Below, one piece after another: positions 8,111 to 17,293 of a DNA stretch of 32,129 nucleotides; position 1 is the stretch's first letter; each line of letters begins with the position of its first letter. Source of the DNA: Candidatus Iainarchaeum sp. GTDB lineage: Archaea > Iainarchaeota > Iainarchaeia > Iainarchaeales > DTGL01. The DNA lies in NCBI GenBank assembly GCA_021163505.1, contig JAGGVE010000001.1:1-32129 (forward strand). The letters are read 5' to 3'. The notes under the pieces are model-generated. The model ran no database searches, was not told the origin of the DNA, and worked only from the letters and a program-made list of their open reading frames with translations. A program made the position numbers and the translations under genes.

Positions 8111-10440
8111 ATATATGCTCCAATCAACGTATTAGAGAACATAACAGTGATCACATATATTATAAGAGCAACTGGAAGATATTTTGCAATGTTCACCTTC
8201 ACAAGCAAATTGTTGTCTTCCTCAAGCTTTGTCGCGAAGTAAATTATGATAAGCACAATCTCCATTACATATATTCCCACTATAAGTATAAACAATAGCG
8301 GTTCAGCTATCTGGGTAATCGCATCAACCTTTATCCAATCCAGAATATTTGCTCTTGTAAATGGTCCTGGCATACTCCGTGTTATGAGTGTTTGGCTTCG
8401 AACCTTTTCAAATACTCCTGACTCCACAACTTTTATTGCAGTCTGCACAACTATTTTGTACAGGGTGGTGGTAATCCCCAAGACCACAGGCGTGATGATA
8501 ACACCCATTGTCATCATCATTGTGGTGATGTCTTTCACCAAGGATTTAAGAAGCTTCGCAACCCTCTCTGAATTCTCAAGCTGCAAAGCGAAGGAAATGA
8601 GGCTGCGTGCAGCAATATTTACGCCGAGGGCTACAGCGTCCAAAGCAAGGCGCAGGCCTGTTTTTATTATATTGGAAGGCTGTCTTTCTGCTGCTCCGAA
8701 GCGATGATCAAAGAAAGCGGAGTAAAGAGGCATGCCAAGGATATTTATGTTGTCCAAGGCTTTTGAAAATACCTCTTTTGATATTGTATAGTTTGGCAGA
8801 AATTCAACAGCATGTTTTATCGCTTCTTCCATTGGTTTGTTTTCACCAAGACGGGATGCGATTATGTATATAGCATCTTTGAATTCGTATTCCATTCCAA
8901 TAACCTTTTGCTGCATTTTCCTCTTATAAATACTATTATAGTAAAGCCACACAAACATACATGCGGATATTGTGAGCAAAATGCCGAACCATAGGTTGTA
9001 AGGTGTTATATCATTGCCATAGCTCATGAAGAAAGTAAGCCTGGCAAGCCTCACCTCCTGTTCTGCCTTCTTCCGTAATTCTTCCCCCGTGTATCCGCTG
9101 GCACGAAGGCTTCTTACCACCATCTTATAATAGGTTCCATCCGGAATATCAAAGTACCTTGGTGGATAGCCGTTCATCTGCAATACCTCTTCCTCGGTTT
9201 TGTCAGCGGGAATAATCTGTACTATTTCTTCGCTTTCACTGATTGCAAGCAGCATAGACTTTGGTGGAAAGCCTTCAAGGTGGAAATAGTAGGAGCAGAC
9301 CAAGCCAAGTATTGCAATTATTGCAACCGTGGTTTTTATATCAACTGTGCCTGTCTTGGTTTTTATTTTACCCTTAGGCGGTAATCCGGGATAGTCATCA
9401 GGTATTTCGGGCGCCTCATATACTGGGGGCCTTGTTTTTATTATGCCTCTGGCAAAGTATAGGGCTGTGAGCGGCAGGGCGATATTGTATATTGCAATTA
9501 ATGCTATTGGATTTGACCAGGGCATGCCTGTGAATATGGAGCCTACAGGGAGTATCACAATAAGAATTACTGGAAGAAGAATCCCGATGTAAAAAAGCGC
9601 TATTGATGGCTGTATAAGCGCATGTGCATAATTTTCCATTTTTTCCCTTATGCTTGCAAGCAACTCGTCCATCGTCCTGTTCAAAAGCACTTCCCGTTTT
9701 GCCTCACTTTCCTCAAGAATGGATGCTCTTATTCGCATCAATGCTCTTTTAAATTCAGGAGCGTAGCGCCCCCATCTGTAAGCTATACTATCTAGCCCCT
9801 CTGTTATGGTAGCGTGTATGCCGAGTTCGAGTTCCCAGAGCATTTTTTTAAAGTCTTGGGCTATTTGCCCTCTGCCGTGTGAAGCAGCAAACTCTGTAGC
9901 TTGCTCGAGATTTGGCGTAAGCTTTAGGGACATTATGAAGTAACCTATTATCTCTGGGATATATGCTAAAGATTTTTTTATTTCCACATTTACTGCTGTT
10001 AAAGGATACTGCTGTACATAGCGTGTTATTAAAAGTGAAACAGTTACTAATGCAAATAGCGGCATATAAAGGCCAAATGGCACCGTACGCAGAATTTTTG
10101 CAGGCGGCCCATTTATCATTATGAGCCAAATTATAAAGCTCGCGAGGATTGTTATCAGAAAAATGAAGCGAACTGCCGCACTGAACTCCTTTGGCTTAAG
10201 GTCCCAGCCAAGCAAATCTATCGCATTACGATACTCATCTTTAAACGGCTCTTCACTCCCAAGGCTCGGTACCATTTGGTATATTCTTTTACAAAGCCTA
10301 ACATAGCCGGGGTTGGCTCTTTTCTTAAGTATCTCCTCTTTCTCTTGCCAGAAAACATCCCTGGGCACAACTATATTTTGATACATCTCTCCAATACTAA
10401 CCTCTTTTTTCTTAGCGCGCTTATTCTTTCTTCGTGGCAT
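8107..10440 (-). CDS. TadC/GspF/ArlJ-type pilus assembly membrane platform protein, two repeated halves
   Basis: 777 aa; cytosolic helical regions with glycine/glutamate patterns such as IPEIIGYFIMSLKLTPNLEQATEFAAS and KDAIYIIASRLGENKPMEEAIKHAVEFLP, each followed by paired TM helices; adjacent to the pilus ATPase. Confidence 0.82.
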   Translation of the reverse strand: MPRRKNKRAKKKEVSIGEMYQNIVVPRDVFWQEKEEILKKRANPGYVRLCKRIYQMVPSLGSEEPFKDEYRNAIDLLGWDLKPKEFSAAVRFIFLITILASFIIWLIMINGPPAKILRTVPFGLYMPLFALVTVSLLITRYVQQYPLTAVNVEIKKSLAYIPEIIGYFIMSLKLTPNLEQATEFAASHGRGQIAQDFKKMLWELELGIHATITEGLDSIAYRWGRYAPEFKRALMRIRASILEESEAKREVLLNRTMDELLASIREKMENYAHALIQPSIALFYIGILLPVILIVILPVGSIFTGMPWSNPIALIAIYNIALPLTALYFARGIIKTRPPVYEAPEIPDDYPGLPPKGKIKTKTGTVDIKTTVAIIAILGLVCSYYFHLEGFPPKSMLLAISESEEIVQIIPADKTEEEVLQMNGYPPRYFDIPDGTYYKMVVRSLRASGYTGEELRKKAEQEVRLARLTFFMSYGNDITPYNLWFGILLTISACMFVWLYYNSIYKRKMQQKVIGMEYEFKDAIYIIASRLGENKPMEEAIKHAVEFLPNYTISKEVFSKALDNINILGMPLYSAFFDHRFGAAERQPSNIIKTGLRLALDAVALGVNIAARSLISFALQLENSERVAKLLKSLVKDITTMMMTMGVIITPVVLGITTTLYKIVVQTAIKVVESGVFEKVRSQTLITRSMPGPFTRANILDWIKVDAITQIAEPLLFILIVGIYVMEIVLIIIYFATKLEEDNNLLVKVNIAKYLPVALIIYVITVMFSNTLIGAYM

Positions 10441-12730
10441 GTGACCCCTTCTTCTCGCTAATTAGATTCTTAAGCAATACTGAGTCTACCCAAGCTTTCC
10501 ACTCCTGAAGCCATTTTTCATAATCCACCTTTCCAAACTCTTTTATCTGCTTTTCTTTGAGTAGGAGAAGCTTTGAATGAGCTGCAGCGCTATTCTCAGC
10601 TTCAAGTAGCTCTGGTAGCGAATGCTTTTTCTTCAATTCTACAAGGTACTTTTTAGATTCTGCCCTGACTTTTATTTCCGACCATATTTCCCTTATTGAA
10701 AGTCCGGAAGTTTTCTGTATCTTAGAAAAAAGTTCCGAATCTTTGAGGCTGTCTTCAATAAAAATTAGATCGTCTTTCTTTGCTTCATAGAGCATCAGGT
10801 CCAGCAGGCCACCCTCTCTAAGCGGTTCCTCATTCCAATGCTTTCTGATTTCGGTAACCTGCACAAGCCTCCTTTGCCTCCTAAGCGAACCATAGAATCT
10901 TATAGGTCTTGCGGTGACAACAACATCTGTTGCCTTAAAAGAGGTTGTTGGCACTCCAAGGTCATTGACAACGCGATCCCATACCGAGTAAGCTGAATCT
11001 CCATGAATTGTTCCCATAACAACATTGCCTGCAGCACCAACACGCATTGCTTCATAAAGCGTTATCGCCTCTTTGGATCTAACCTCCCCAAGAACCAATG
11101 CGCTGTCACCTAATCGCAACGCTGTGCGCAGAGCTTCTTCCGGTTCCATCTCTGTTTCTGTTTTGCTCGCAGTGATTGGCGATTTTGTTTTTAATCTCTG
11201 AATGTTAAAGCCTATTTTCTTTATATATGGAACCGGAATTTCCAGAGTGTCTTCCTGAACAATAATCCTTATATTTTTGGGAATTTCCAATATGCAAGCA
11301 GTCAGAAAAGAGGTTTTACCAGAGCCCCTTGAACCAGTGACTAAAAGCGTTGCCTGATTATCAATCAAAAATGATATAAGCCCTGCTGCAAGTGGATTTA
11401 GAAATTTTACATCTATAAATTGTGGCAACGTCCAGGGAGTTAACTTGTGTAACCTAAATGCAAAAGCAACGCCATCTGGAGCAAGTGGCGGCCCGATGGT
11501 GGCAACTCTTGTTTCAAGGTCTGGTAAGTCATAGTCAAGCACAGGGTGTGCTTCGTCAAATGGTCTGCCACTCATTGCCCTCAATTTTGTTGCAAGAGTT
11601 AATGCTTCTCTTTCAGTATAGAGCACATTCGTTATACACTGTCCAAAATCAGAATGCACAATATATATTGGATGCTGTCCTATAGGTGAATCTATATAGA
11701 TATCTGTTATTCTCCTATCAGAAAGAAGAATTTCAAGTATGCCATAGCCCACAGTATATCTGGCAACTATTTCACTAAGCTCCTTTAACTCCTTTTTATT
11801 AAGTTTTATATTGTAGTGGTCTGCAACTTCCATTATGGTTGTTTCATATAAACGTTCAAAGTATGCTCTTGAGCTTGTTATGCTACTAAGTGCAGCCTTG
11901 CTTGGCGAATACTCGGAAACAATCTCCTTGGTCTTGCTTATAACAAAGTATTTCTCTGGGCTCAGTGAATACTCTGGCGGGTATATGAAGTAAAGGTTTT
12001 GGGCTCTATCCGGATGGCTGAATATCTGAACACCAGTGTTTTTTACAGTGTATTCGTCCAGAAGCTCTAAACCGCTCTCTTCCCCAAGAAGGAGCCTTGA
12101 ACCTATAAAAGATGGTTTTATCTGGGCCTCAAAGAGTGATTTGTAGATTTCCTTTGTATCCGGCATCTCGGTGAGCTCAGATATGAACTTTTTCACATTT
12201 TCTATCATTCTGCACTCTTCGAAGCTTTTTTTTATTTTCAGTAGCGTTTTTAGGTATATCTTGCTGCCTTTTCTGTACTGCTCATCTCCTTCCTTATACC
12301 TTTCGGTTTCCTTTTTAATTTCAGAAAGACAGAGCAGGTAGGCTTTGATTGGATCCCGAGCAATCAGGTCTTTTGTTATTGAAACTACTACCCTATGGCG
12401 CATGCCAATACGGCGTTCTTCCGCCTTGTTAGTAACATCGCCAAGGTTTGTGTAGCCCCATATATTCTCCGCCGCAAACTTCTGCATGATTTTTACAATC
12501 TCTTTGAACATTTCTGTTTGTTCTTCATTGTATATTTTGTCATATACCTCTGAAAGCACTATTATGTTTGGATTTGTTTTCTGCAGAACTGTCATCAGGT
12601 GAAGTCTGCACGCTTCATCATCTGCAAGCGAGGATTTGTATATACAGCTCTTACAGTCAAATATAAGATAAAAGTTGTTTGCCTCTCTTTTAACCACGTA
12701 CTTTCCAACCTTAAATCCACCAATTTTCAT
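10421..12730 (-). CDS. type II/IV secretion system ATPase (TadA/ArlI/GspE superfamily)
   Basis: TDIYIDSPIGQHPIYI, Walker A VTGSRGSGKTS, EDTLEIP (Asp box), ALVLGEVRSKEAITLYEAMRVGAAGNVVMGTIHG (Walker B and His box). Start placed at ATG 12730 with upstream GGTGTGG RBS. Confidence 0.95.
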   Translation of the reverse strand: MKIGGFKVGKYVVKREANNFYLIFDCKSCIYKSSLADDEACRLHLMTVLQKTNPNIIVLSEVYDKIYNEEQTEMFKEIVKIMQKFAAENIWGYTNLGDVTNKAEERRIGMRHRVVVSITKDLIARDPIKAYLLCLSEIKKETERYKEGDEQYRKGSKIYLKTLLKIKKSFEECRMIENVKKFISELTEMPDTKEIYKSLFEAQIKPSFIGSRLLLGEESGLELLDEYTVKNTGVQIFSHPDRAQNLYFIYPPEYSLSPEKYFVISKTKEIVSEYSPSKAALSSITSSRAYFERLYETTIMEVADHYNIKLNKKELKELSEIVARYTVGYGILEILLSDRRITDIYIDSPIGQHPIYIVHSDFGQCITNVLYTEREALTLATKLRAMSGRPFDEAHPVLDYDLPDLETRVATIGPPLAPDGVAFAFRLHKLTPWTLPQFIDVKFLNPLAAGLISFLIDNQATLLVTGSRGSGKTSFLTACILEIPKNIRIIVQEDTLEIPVPYIKKIGFNIQRLKTKSPITASKTETEMEPEEALRTALRLGDSALVLGEVRSKEAITLYEAMRVGAAGNVVMGTIHGDSAYSVWDRVVNDLGVPTTSFKATDVVVTARPIRFYGSLRRQRRLVQVTEIRKHWNEEPLREGGLLDLMLYEAKKDDLIFIEDSLKDSELFSKIQKTSGLSIREIWSEIKVRAESKKYLVELKKKHSLPELLEAENSAAAHSKLLLLKEKQIKEFGKVDYEKWLQEWKAWVDSVLLKNLISEKKGSHATKKE

Positions 12731-12738
12731 AACCACAC

Positions 12739-15700
12739 CTACCCTGTGCAACGCTCACAACTTTCAGGGCTTTCGCACCTATTCTTTTCCTCAAGCATCA
12801 AATCTTCTACAATGTCTTTAATTATTCTTTTCATTGCTTCGTTCATCGGAAAACTGCTGTGCTGATTATTGCTTACAATAACACCATTATCAGACACCGA
12901 ATACCTGTAGATGTTTTCTTCAGAGGTAAGCCTTCTTGCTGTTGCTTCAGCACTTTCCATGCCTATTTCAATATTTTCCACAAGTGCATACAAATTTACT
13001 TTTAGCTCTCCTAATGTGTTTGTCACATCATAGATTGAGTGCACATCGCTGTTTGAGGGTTCATCTGTGATCAGCAGTATTACTTTGTAGCTCTCATTTC
13101 CCCAGCCGGTTCTCCAGCCAATATCTTCTGTATTGGCGCTGTTTGTTGCAAAAAATAGAGCGTCAAGCCATGGTTCTTTTTCCTCTATGTATGCAAGCCC
13201 CTTTATAAGCTCCGCTAATCTAAGAATGCTTCGTGAATCCCCCTTCAAGCTTACATATCCAACACTTTTTGTCTCTAGGAATTCGTTCCGCGAGTACCTC
13301 ATCTGTTTTGCAAGGCCTTCTTTTAGCGATGAATCAGCCCCGCCACCGAATATTAATGCACCTACTCTTAAACATTCCCCTCTGTCAGCAAATACGCATC
13401 GCTTATTAAAATTGCTTGCAAATTCCTCAAATGAGATTGTAAACTCAGCCAGCTCCTGCCAGGTTGATTCTGTAGCGTCAATAACCAGGAATAAATCGAT
13501 AGGCCTGCTAAGCTCGTTTATCCGCTGCAAATACTCCCAATTTTCATTTGAAGTTTCGCAGTAGCATTCACTCGGGCAGCTGAGCTCTGATTGGTGCGGT
13601 GCAATAGGCCCATTTGCTACAGATACCTGAGTTTCGCCTGAGCTTTCAGAGCCTTGTGGTTCTGCTGGCGCAATTGGTCCATTCGCCACAGATACCTGAC
13701 TCTCTTCAGGTTCGCTTTCGCCTTCATAAGGCTCTACTGGGGGCAATGGTTCAGCACCAGAGCTTACGCCGCCACAAAGCCATACCCTTGGCAACTCACA
13801 CTTAGCACAATTTTCTCTGCTGGGCGTGCATGTACCATAGACTGCAAGCACGCCTTCTGGAGTTTCTTCTATTGCTGCTGAGGTTTGAATCAGCTCCTGC
13901 CATTTTGCTATGCATTCCTGCTTGGTTATTTGGGTATCACAGTCACAGCCAAGCTCGACATAGCACTGTTCCAAATTATCGTTGCAATACAGCCTGCAGC
14001 CCTCTGTATAAATCTCTTTCTGGGGTCTTCTTTCAACTCTCCTGCAAAGAATGCACTGTTCTTCGCTGCATGGTCCAAGCCTTAGTTCCTCTTCTATTGC
14101 AGAGGTGAGCGCACTTATGATTGCATCCTTTATTTCTGCTGGTGTTGAATAGGGTATTGCCACCCCCCCAGTACTGGAAGAGAGCCAGCTCATCTGCTGC
14201 TCAAGCTTTTGCACATCACTTTCTGAGAGATTGCCAAGGGCCTTGCTTATGTTCGTATTGTAGATACCAACGAACTTTACTCCCTTGCGATTTGCGGCAT
14301 CTTTGAGGGATGCTATTACATCGTCTATGGTTTCTGATATTTGGCCTGAGCTAACGAGTGGCCTGTAATTCTCTTCAGGATTGTCATAAGGGGTTTCATA
14401 GGGATTATTTGGAGCATCAGTTAGCACAATTAAATACCTTTTCGATTCTGCGCTCCATTGCTCAGAGCCCAGAGCAAGAAGCGAAATGCCCGCCCACGGG
14501 TCAGCCACATCTGCGCCACCTGCTATATCCACACTTGTTAGGCTCGATGTTACTTCACTTAGATTGCCTGTAAGGGGCACTGCTTGCGGAGATGCCGAAG
14601 GGAATGCATGCCCTTTTTCAGTGCCATAAACATACCTTATGCCAACCTTCATACAGTGCTTTATTCCAAGCTCACTGCACTTCTGATCAAGCGTGTTAAT
14701 AATATCAGCTATCGAATTTTTGAATTCATAGAACTCATCGGCCATTGAGCCAGATAGGTCCAGCACAAATTCCACATCCATAAATGAATAATCGCTTAAG
14801 GTTTTGTCATAATACTGCGCACAGCTGCAGCTACCACATTCGCTCTGCCATGGCAGTATGCAATAATGAGTACAAACCTGCACAGGCATTCCCTCTTCGC
14901 AGAGCTTCAGACCTCTTTGCTTTGCGCTGTTGATTATCTCTGTAGTTATTATCTCCAATATTTTTGATGGCAACTCGGAAGCATTTGCATAGGATAAATA
15001 CCTGCCGCCTGTTTGTGCAGCTATGGATTGCAGATCTTGCTCTGGACACTGAAACCCATAGTCCTGGTTGGAGAAGTTATAGCCGTAAACATCTCTCAGA
15101 TAATTGGCCAGTATGGTGTAGAAACCGCTGGGCATCATATCACAGCCCTTTGCCGCAAGCGAAAATATCTTCACATTCTTTTCTCTTGCAAGCTCAGCAA
15201 CTTCTGTCAATGTTTTTGTGCTGCCATTGTTATAAGCATCGGTTATTACAATTATAATCTTTTCAGCATCATCCCGCCAGTGGATTGCATCCGAACTTAA
15301 AGCAAAATAGCTAACATCAGCCCATGCCTCTTGCCCTCCAGCCGAAATAACATCGTTGAGCATATCCGCTATTTTTGTGAAATCAGATGTTAAGTCTTGG
15401 TATCCAAAATCATCTCCCATAGAGGCGAAAATCGCTGGCGGCTGCTCCGCAAACTGGCTTATGCAATGGGGCGGCTTTCTTGCATCGAACTCGTCTTTAG
15501 TAAGGTTTCGATTTTTAGTATATCCGTAGTGTATTAAAGCGCTCTGGGCATAGTTGCACAGTACATAATTAAACGAATCGTACTGAAACGCATTGCAGGT
15601 TGCTACATTCTGCTGTTTGTGCTGCCTTTGATAGTTCAGACAGCTTTGGAACAGTGGATTGTTTTCCTCAAGACATTTTTTTGAATAGCCCTCAAAAACA

Positions 15701-16923
15701 TAAGCACCAATGCGCAGGCATTCCGTGCCAAGTTTTTCAATGCATTCCGAGCGCACTGTTTCATAGAGATTCGTGATGCTTGTTATAGTTTCGTCAATGT
15801 CATCTGACATTGAGCCGCTGCCATCTATTACAAGAAAAATGTCAAAAGGCTTTTCAGTCTGTCCTATTAATGAAAGCACCTCTTCTTTTGTATAGCAGTT
15901 TTTTGTGCAAACATCCTTTCTTTCTCCCTCGCCAGATAGCTCCAATGTTTTGCTCGCATAGCTCACTTTTTCCAGGGTTAGTTCGTAATTATCGGGTATG
16001 TTGTATAGAAGCCTCCATTTCCTTTCGCACTCTTCAAGAGTTATGCAATCATCGCAGGGGAAAAAGTATTTGCATTCGTTTTCAGAGATCCATTCACTTC
16101 TTGGCTCTCCGGGGATGCATTCCTCCAAAACAACTTTTCCGAATGCATTTATTTCAAACTCTTTTTCAACAAAATTTGTTTCATCGGTATTTTCTCTTAC
16201 AAGCAAGTTGAGCTTGTATGTACCGTTTTCTGGTATTTCAATGCTGATCTGCTTGCCGACAGAAGCGTTGATATGCAAGCTGAAGGGTTCAAGCTTTTTT
16301 TCGCTCACCAGTTTGTATTCATATTTCTGAAGGTGTGGATTGAATTCCCTCCGGTAAAGCTTTGCAATAACATCAATAGCAGACATATCCTGCTTGCCCA
16401 CATTTTTTACCTGAAAGCTGAGTTTTACCTCGTTGCCCTCTGCCAGATTTACATCGCTTTTGTCAATGTCCACTTCCGGTAGGGCTACCTGCGCAGGCTC
16501 TTCTCCAATATATACCTTGCATATATATATCTCTTCGAATCTGCATCTCGCAGAAATGACCTCTTCAGAGTCCTCCCTGAATGAAAAGAAACGCCTGTTC
16601 GGAGAATTATCCCACATTATCCTCTGGTGGCAGTCTGCACCAAGAACTCCTTTTGGGCAGCAGTGCCTTGGATGATTACATACAAATGTTACTGTACGAG
16701 ACTGGCTGTCGAAAGGATCTGCATGCATCTCAGTTTCTGCTTTAAAAAAAGCCTTATCGGTGTAATACTGCCCAAGCTTTGTTTCTGCCTTCTCAAGCTG
16801 CTCCCTTATAACCTCGTCTGGCTTTCTTGGTACTTTAAAGAACCCCGAAAAGTAAATAAGGAATATTGCAATAATTATTATAGCTATTATTGCAGCTACA
16901 AGTGTCTTAAACGAACTATCCAT
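12739..16923 (-). CDS. giant (1394 aa) pilin-anchored, Cys-rich protein with three von Willebrand factor A domains
   Basis: Pilin-like N-terminus MDSSFKTLVAAIIAIIIIAIFLIYFSGFF; vWA starts FLVIDGSGSMSDD, EFVLDLSGSMADE, FLVIDATESTWQE; recurring IIVITDAYNN / LIVLTDAPNN / ILLITDEPSN strands; many CxxC pairs. Confidence 0.9.
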   Translation of the reverse strand: MDSSFKTLVAAIIAIIIIAIFLIYFSGFFKVPRKPDEVIREQLEKAETKLGQYYTDKAFFKAETEMHADPFDSQSRTVTFVCNHPRHCCPKGVLGADCHQRIMWDNSPNRRFFSFREDSEEVISARCRFEEIYICKVYIGEEPAQVALPEVDIDKSDVNLAEGNEVKLSFQVKNVGKQDMSAIDVIAKLYRREFNPHLQKYEYKLVSEKKLEPFSLHINASVGKQISIEIPENGTYKLNLLVRENTDETNFVEKEFEINAFGKVVLEECIPGEPRSEWISENECKYFFPCDDCITLEECERKWRLLYNIPDNYELTLEKVSYASKTLELSGEGERKDVCTKNCYTKEEVLSLIGQTEKPFDIFLVIDGSGSMSDDIDETITSITNLYETVRSECIEKLGTECLRIGAYVFEGYSKKCLEENNPLFQSCLNYQRQHKQQNVATCNAFQYDSFNYVLCNYAQSALIHYGYTKNRNLTKDEFDARKPPHCISQFAEQPPAIFASMGDDFGYQDLTSDFTKIADMLNDVISAGGQEAWADVSYFALSSDAIHWRDDAEKIIIVITDAYNNGSTKTLTEVAELAREKNVKIFSLAAKGCDMMPSGFYTILANYLRDVYGYNFSNQDYGFQCPEQDLQSIAAQTGGRYLSYANASELPSKILEIITTEIINSAKQRGLKLCEEGMPVQVCTHYCILPWQSECGSCSCAQYYDKTLSDYSFMDVEFVLDLSGSMADEFYEFKNSIADIINTLDQKCSELGIKHCMKVGIRYVYGTEKGHAFPSASPQAVPLTGNLSEVTSSLTSVDIAGGADVADPWAGISLLALGSEQWSAESKRYLIVLTDAPNNPYETPYDNPEENYRPLVSSGQISETIDDVIASLKDAANRKGVKFVGIYNTNISKALGNLSESDVQKLEQQMSWLSSSTGGVAIPYSTPAEIKDAIISALTSAIEEELRLGPCSEEQCILCRRVERRPQKEIYTEGCRLYCNDNLEQCYVELGCDCDTQITKQECIAKWQELIQTSAAIEETPEGVLAVYGTCTPSRENCAKCELPRVWLCGGVSSGAEPLPPVEPYEGESEPEESQVSVANGPIAPAEPQGSESSGETQVSVANGPIAPHQSELSCPSECYCETSNENWEYLQRINELSRPIDLFLVIDATESTWQELAEFTISFEEFASNFNKRCVFADRGECLRVGALIFGGGADSSLKEGLAKQMRYSRNEFLETKSVGYVSLKGDSRSILRLAELIKGLAYIEEKEPWLDALFFATNSANTEDIGWRTGWGNESYKVILLITDEPSNSDVHSIYDVTNTLGELKVNLYALVENIEIGMESAEATARRLTSEENIYRYSVSDNGVIVSNNQHSSFPMNEAMKRIIKDIVEDLMLEEKNRCESPESCERCTG
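13597..13698 (-). repeat. in-frame tandem repeat of QVSVANGPIAP in the linker before vWA3
   Basis: Copies at 13597-13629 and 13666-13698, 69-nt period; protein ...SQVSVANGPIAPAEPQGSESSGETQVSVANGPIAPHQS. Confidence 0.85.
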
Positions 16924-17087
16924 AATTTTCTCCTCACAATTTATTTACAATTTAGTATTTTCCTTCTTTTATGCCCTCTATATATTTTTTAATTTTCTAA
17001 TATTAGTAAGCTCTTGTTGTATTTAAAATTTTTTATTTGCAGCGTAAAGGTTGGGTGTTCCTTTATAAAGGTAAAACAAGCTGAAAT

Positions 17088-17102
17088 AACATTTAAATAT
17101 AA
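17088..17102 (+). promoter_or_regulatory. archaeal TATA-like promoter of the divergent pilin operon
   Basis: AACATTTAAATATAA, 20 nt upstream of ATG 17122, implying a leaderless or near-leaderless transcript. Confidence 0.5.
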
Positions 17103-17121
17103 AAAAGCCATATTGTAATGT

Positions 17122-17292
17122 ATGAGCGCACAGAATTTTTTATCCGATAGTCGTGCACAGAGCGAATGGTCTGCAGTATATATGCTCTTGATTCTTGCAA
17201 TAGTCGCAATTCTGCTCATATCTGTTGTCAAGCCAATGTATCAGAATTCACAAAAAATAGTTGCAAGGACAAAGAGTTCTTTGGGTGGCTAA
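17122..17292 (+). CDS. 56-aa short type IV pilin/archaellin-like protein (not in supplied ORF track)
   Basis: Manual translation MSAQNFLSDSRAQSEWSAVYMLLILAIVAILLISVVKPMYQNSQKIVARTKSSLGG; class III-like site (R-A-Q-S-E) before the hydrophobic stretch; stop 2 nt before the next ATG. Confidence 0.72.
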   Translation: MSAQNFLSDSRAQSEWSAVYMLLILAIVAILLISVVKPMYQNSQKIVARTKSSLGG

Positions 17293-17293
17293 G

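Noticed and set aside
13133-13564. Plus-strand ORF of 143 aa and other antisense ORFs (e.g. 15810-16211, 5445-5942, 8246-8707, 18132-18518 on minus)
   Set aside because: They lie entirely opposite long, domain-supported coding genes, have low-complexity compositions and no RBS or motif support.
7005-16923. Archaellum (arl/fla) operon
   Set aside because: ATPase and platform protein are present, but no recognisable ArlH, ArlF/ArlG, ArlC/D/E or archaellin-type major subunit set; the vWA giant and exosortase-like gene are not archaellum parts.
16989-17231. 80-aa minus-strand ORF in the divergent promoter region
   Set aside because: Antisense to the better supported 56-aa pilin-like ORF and overlaps both promoters.
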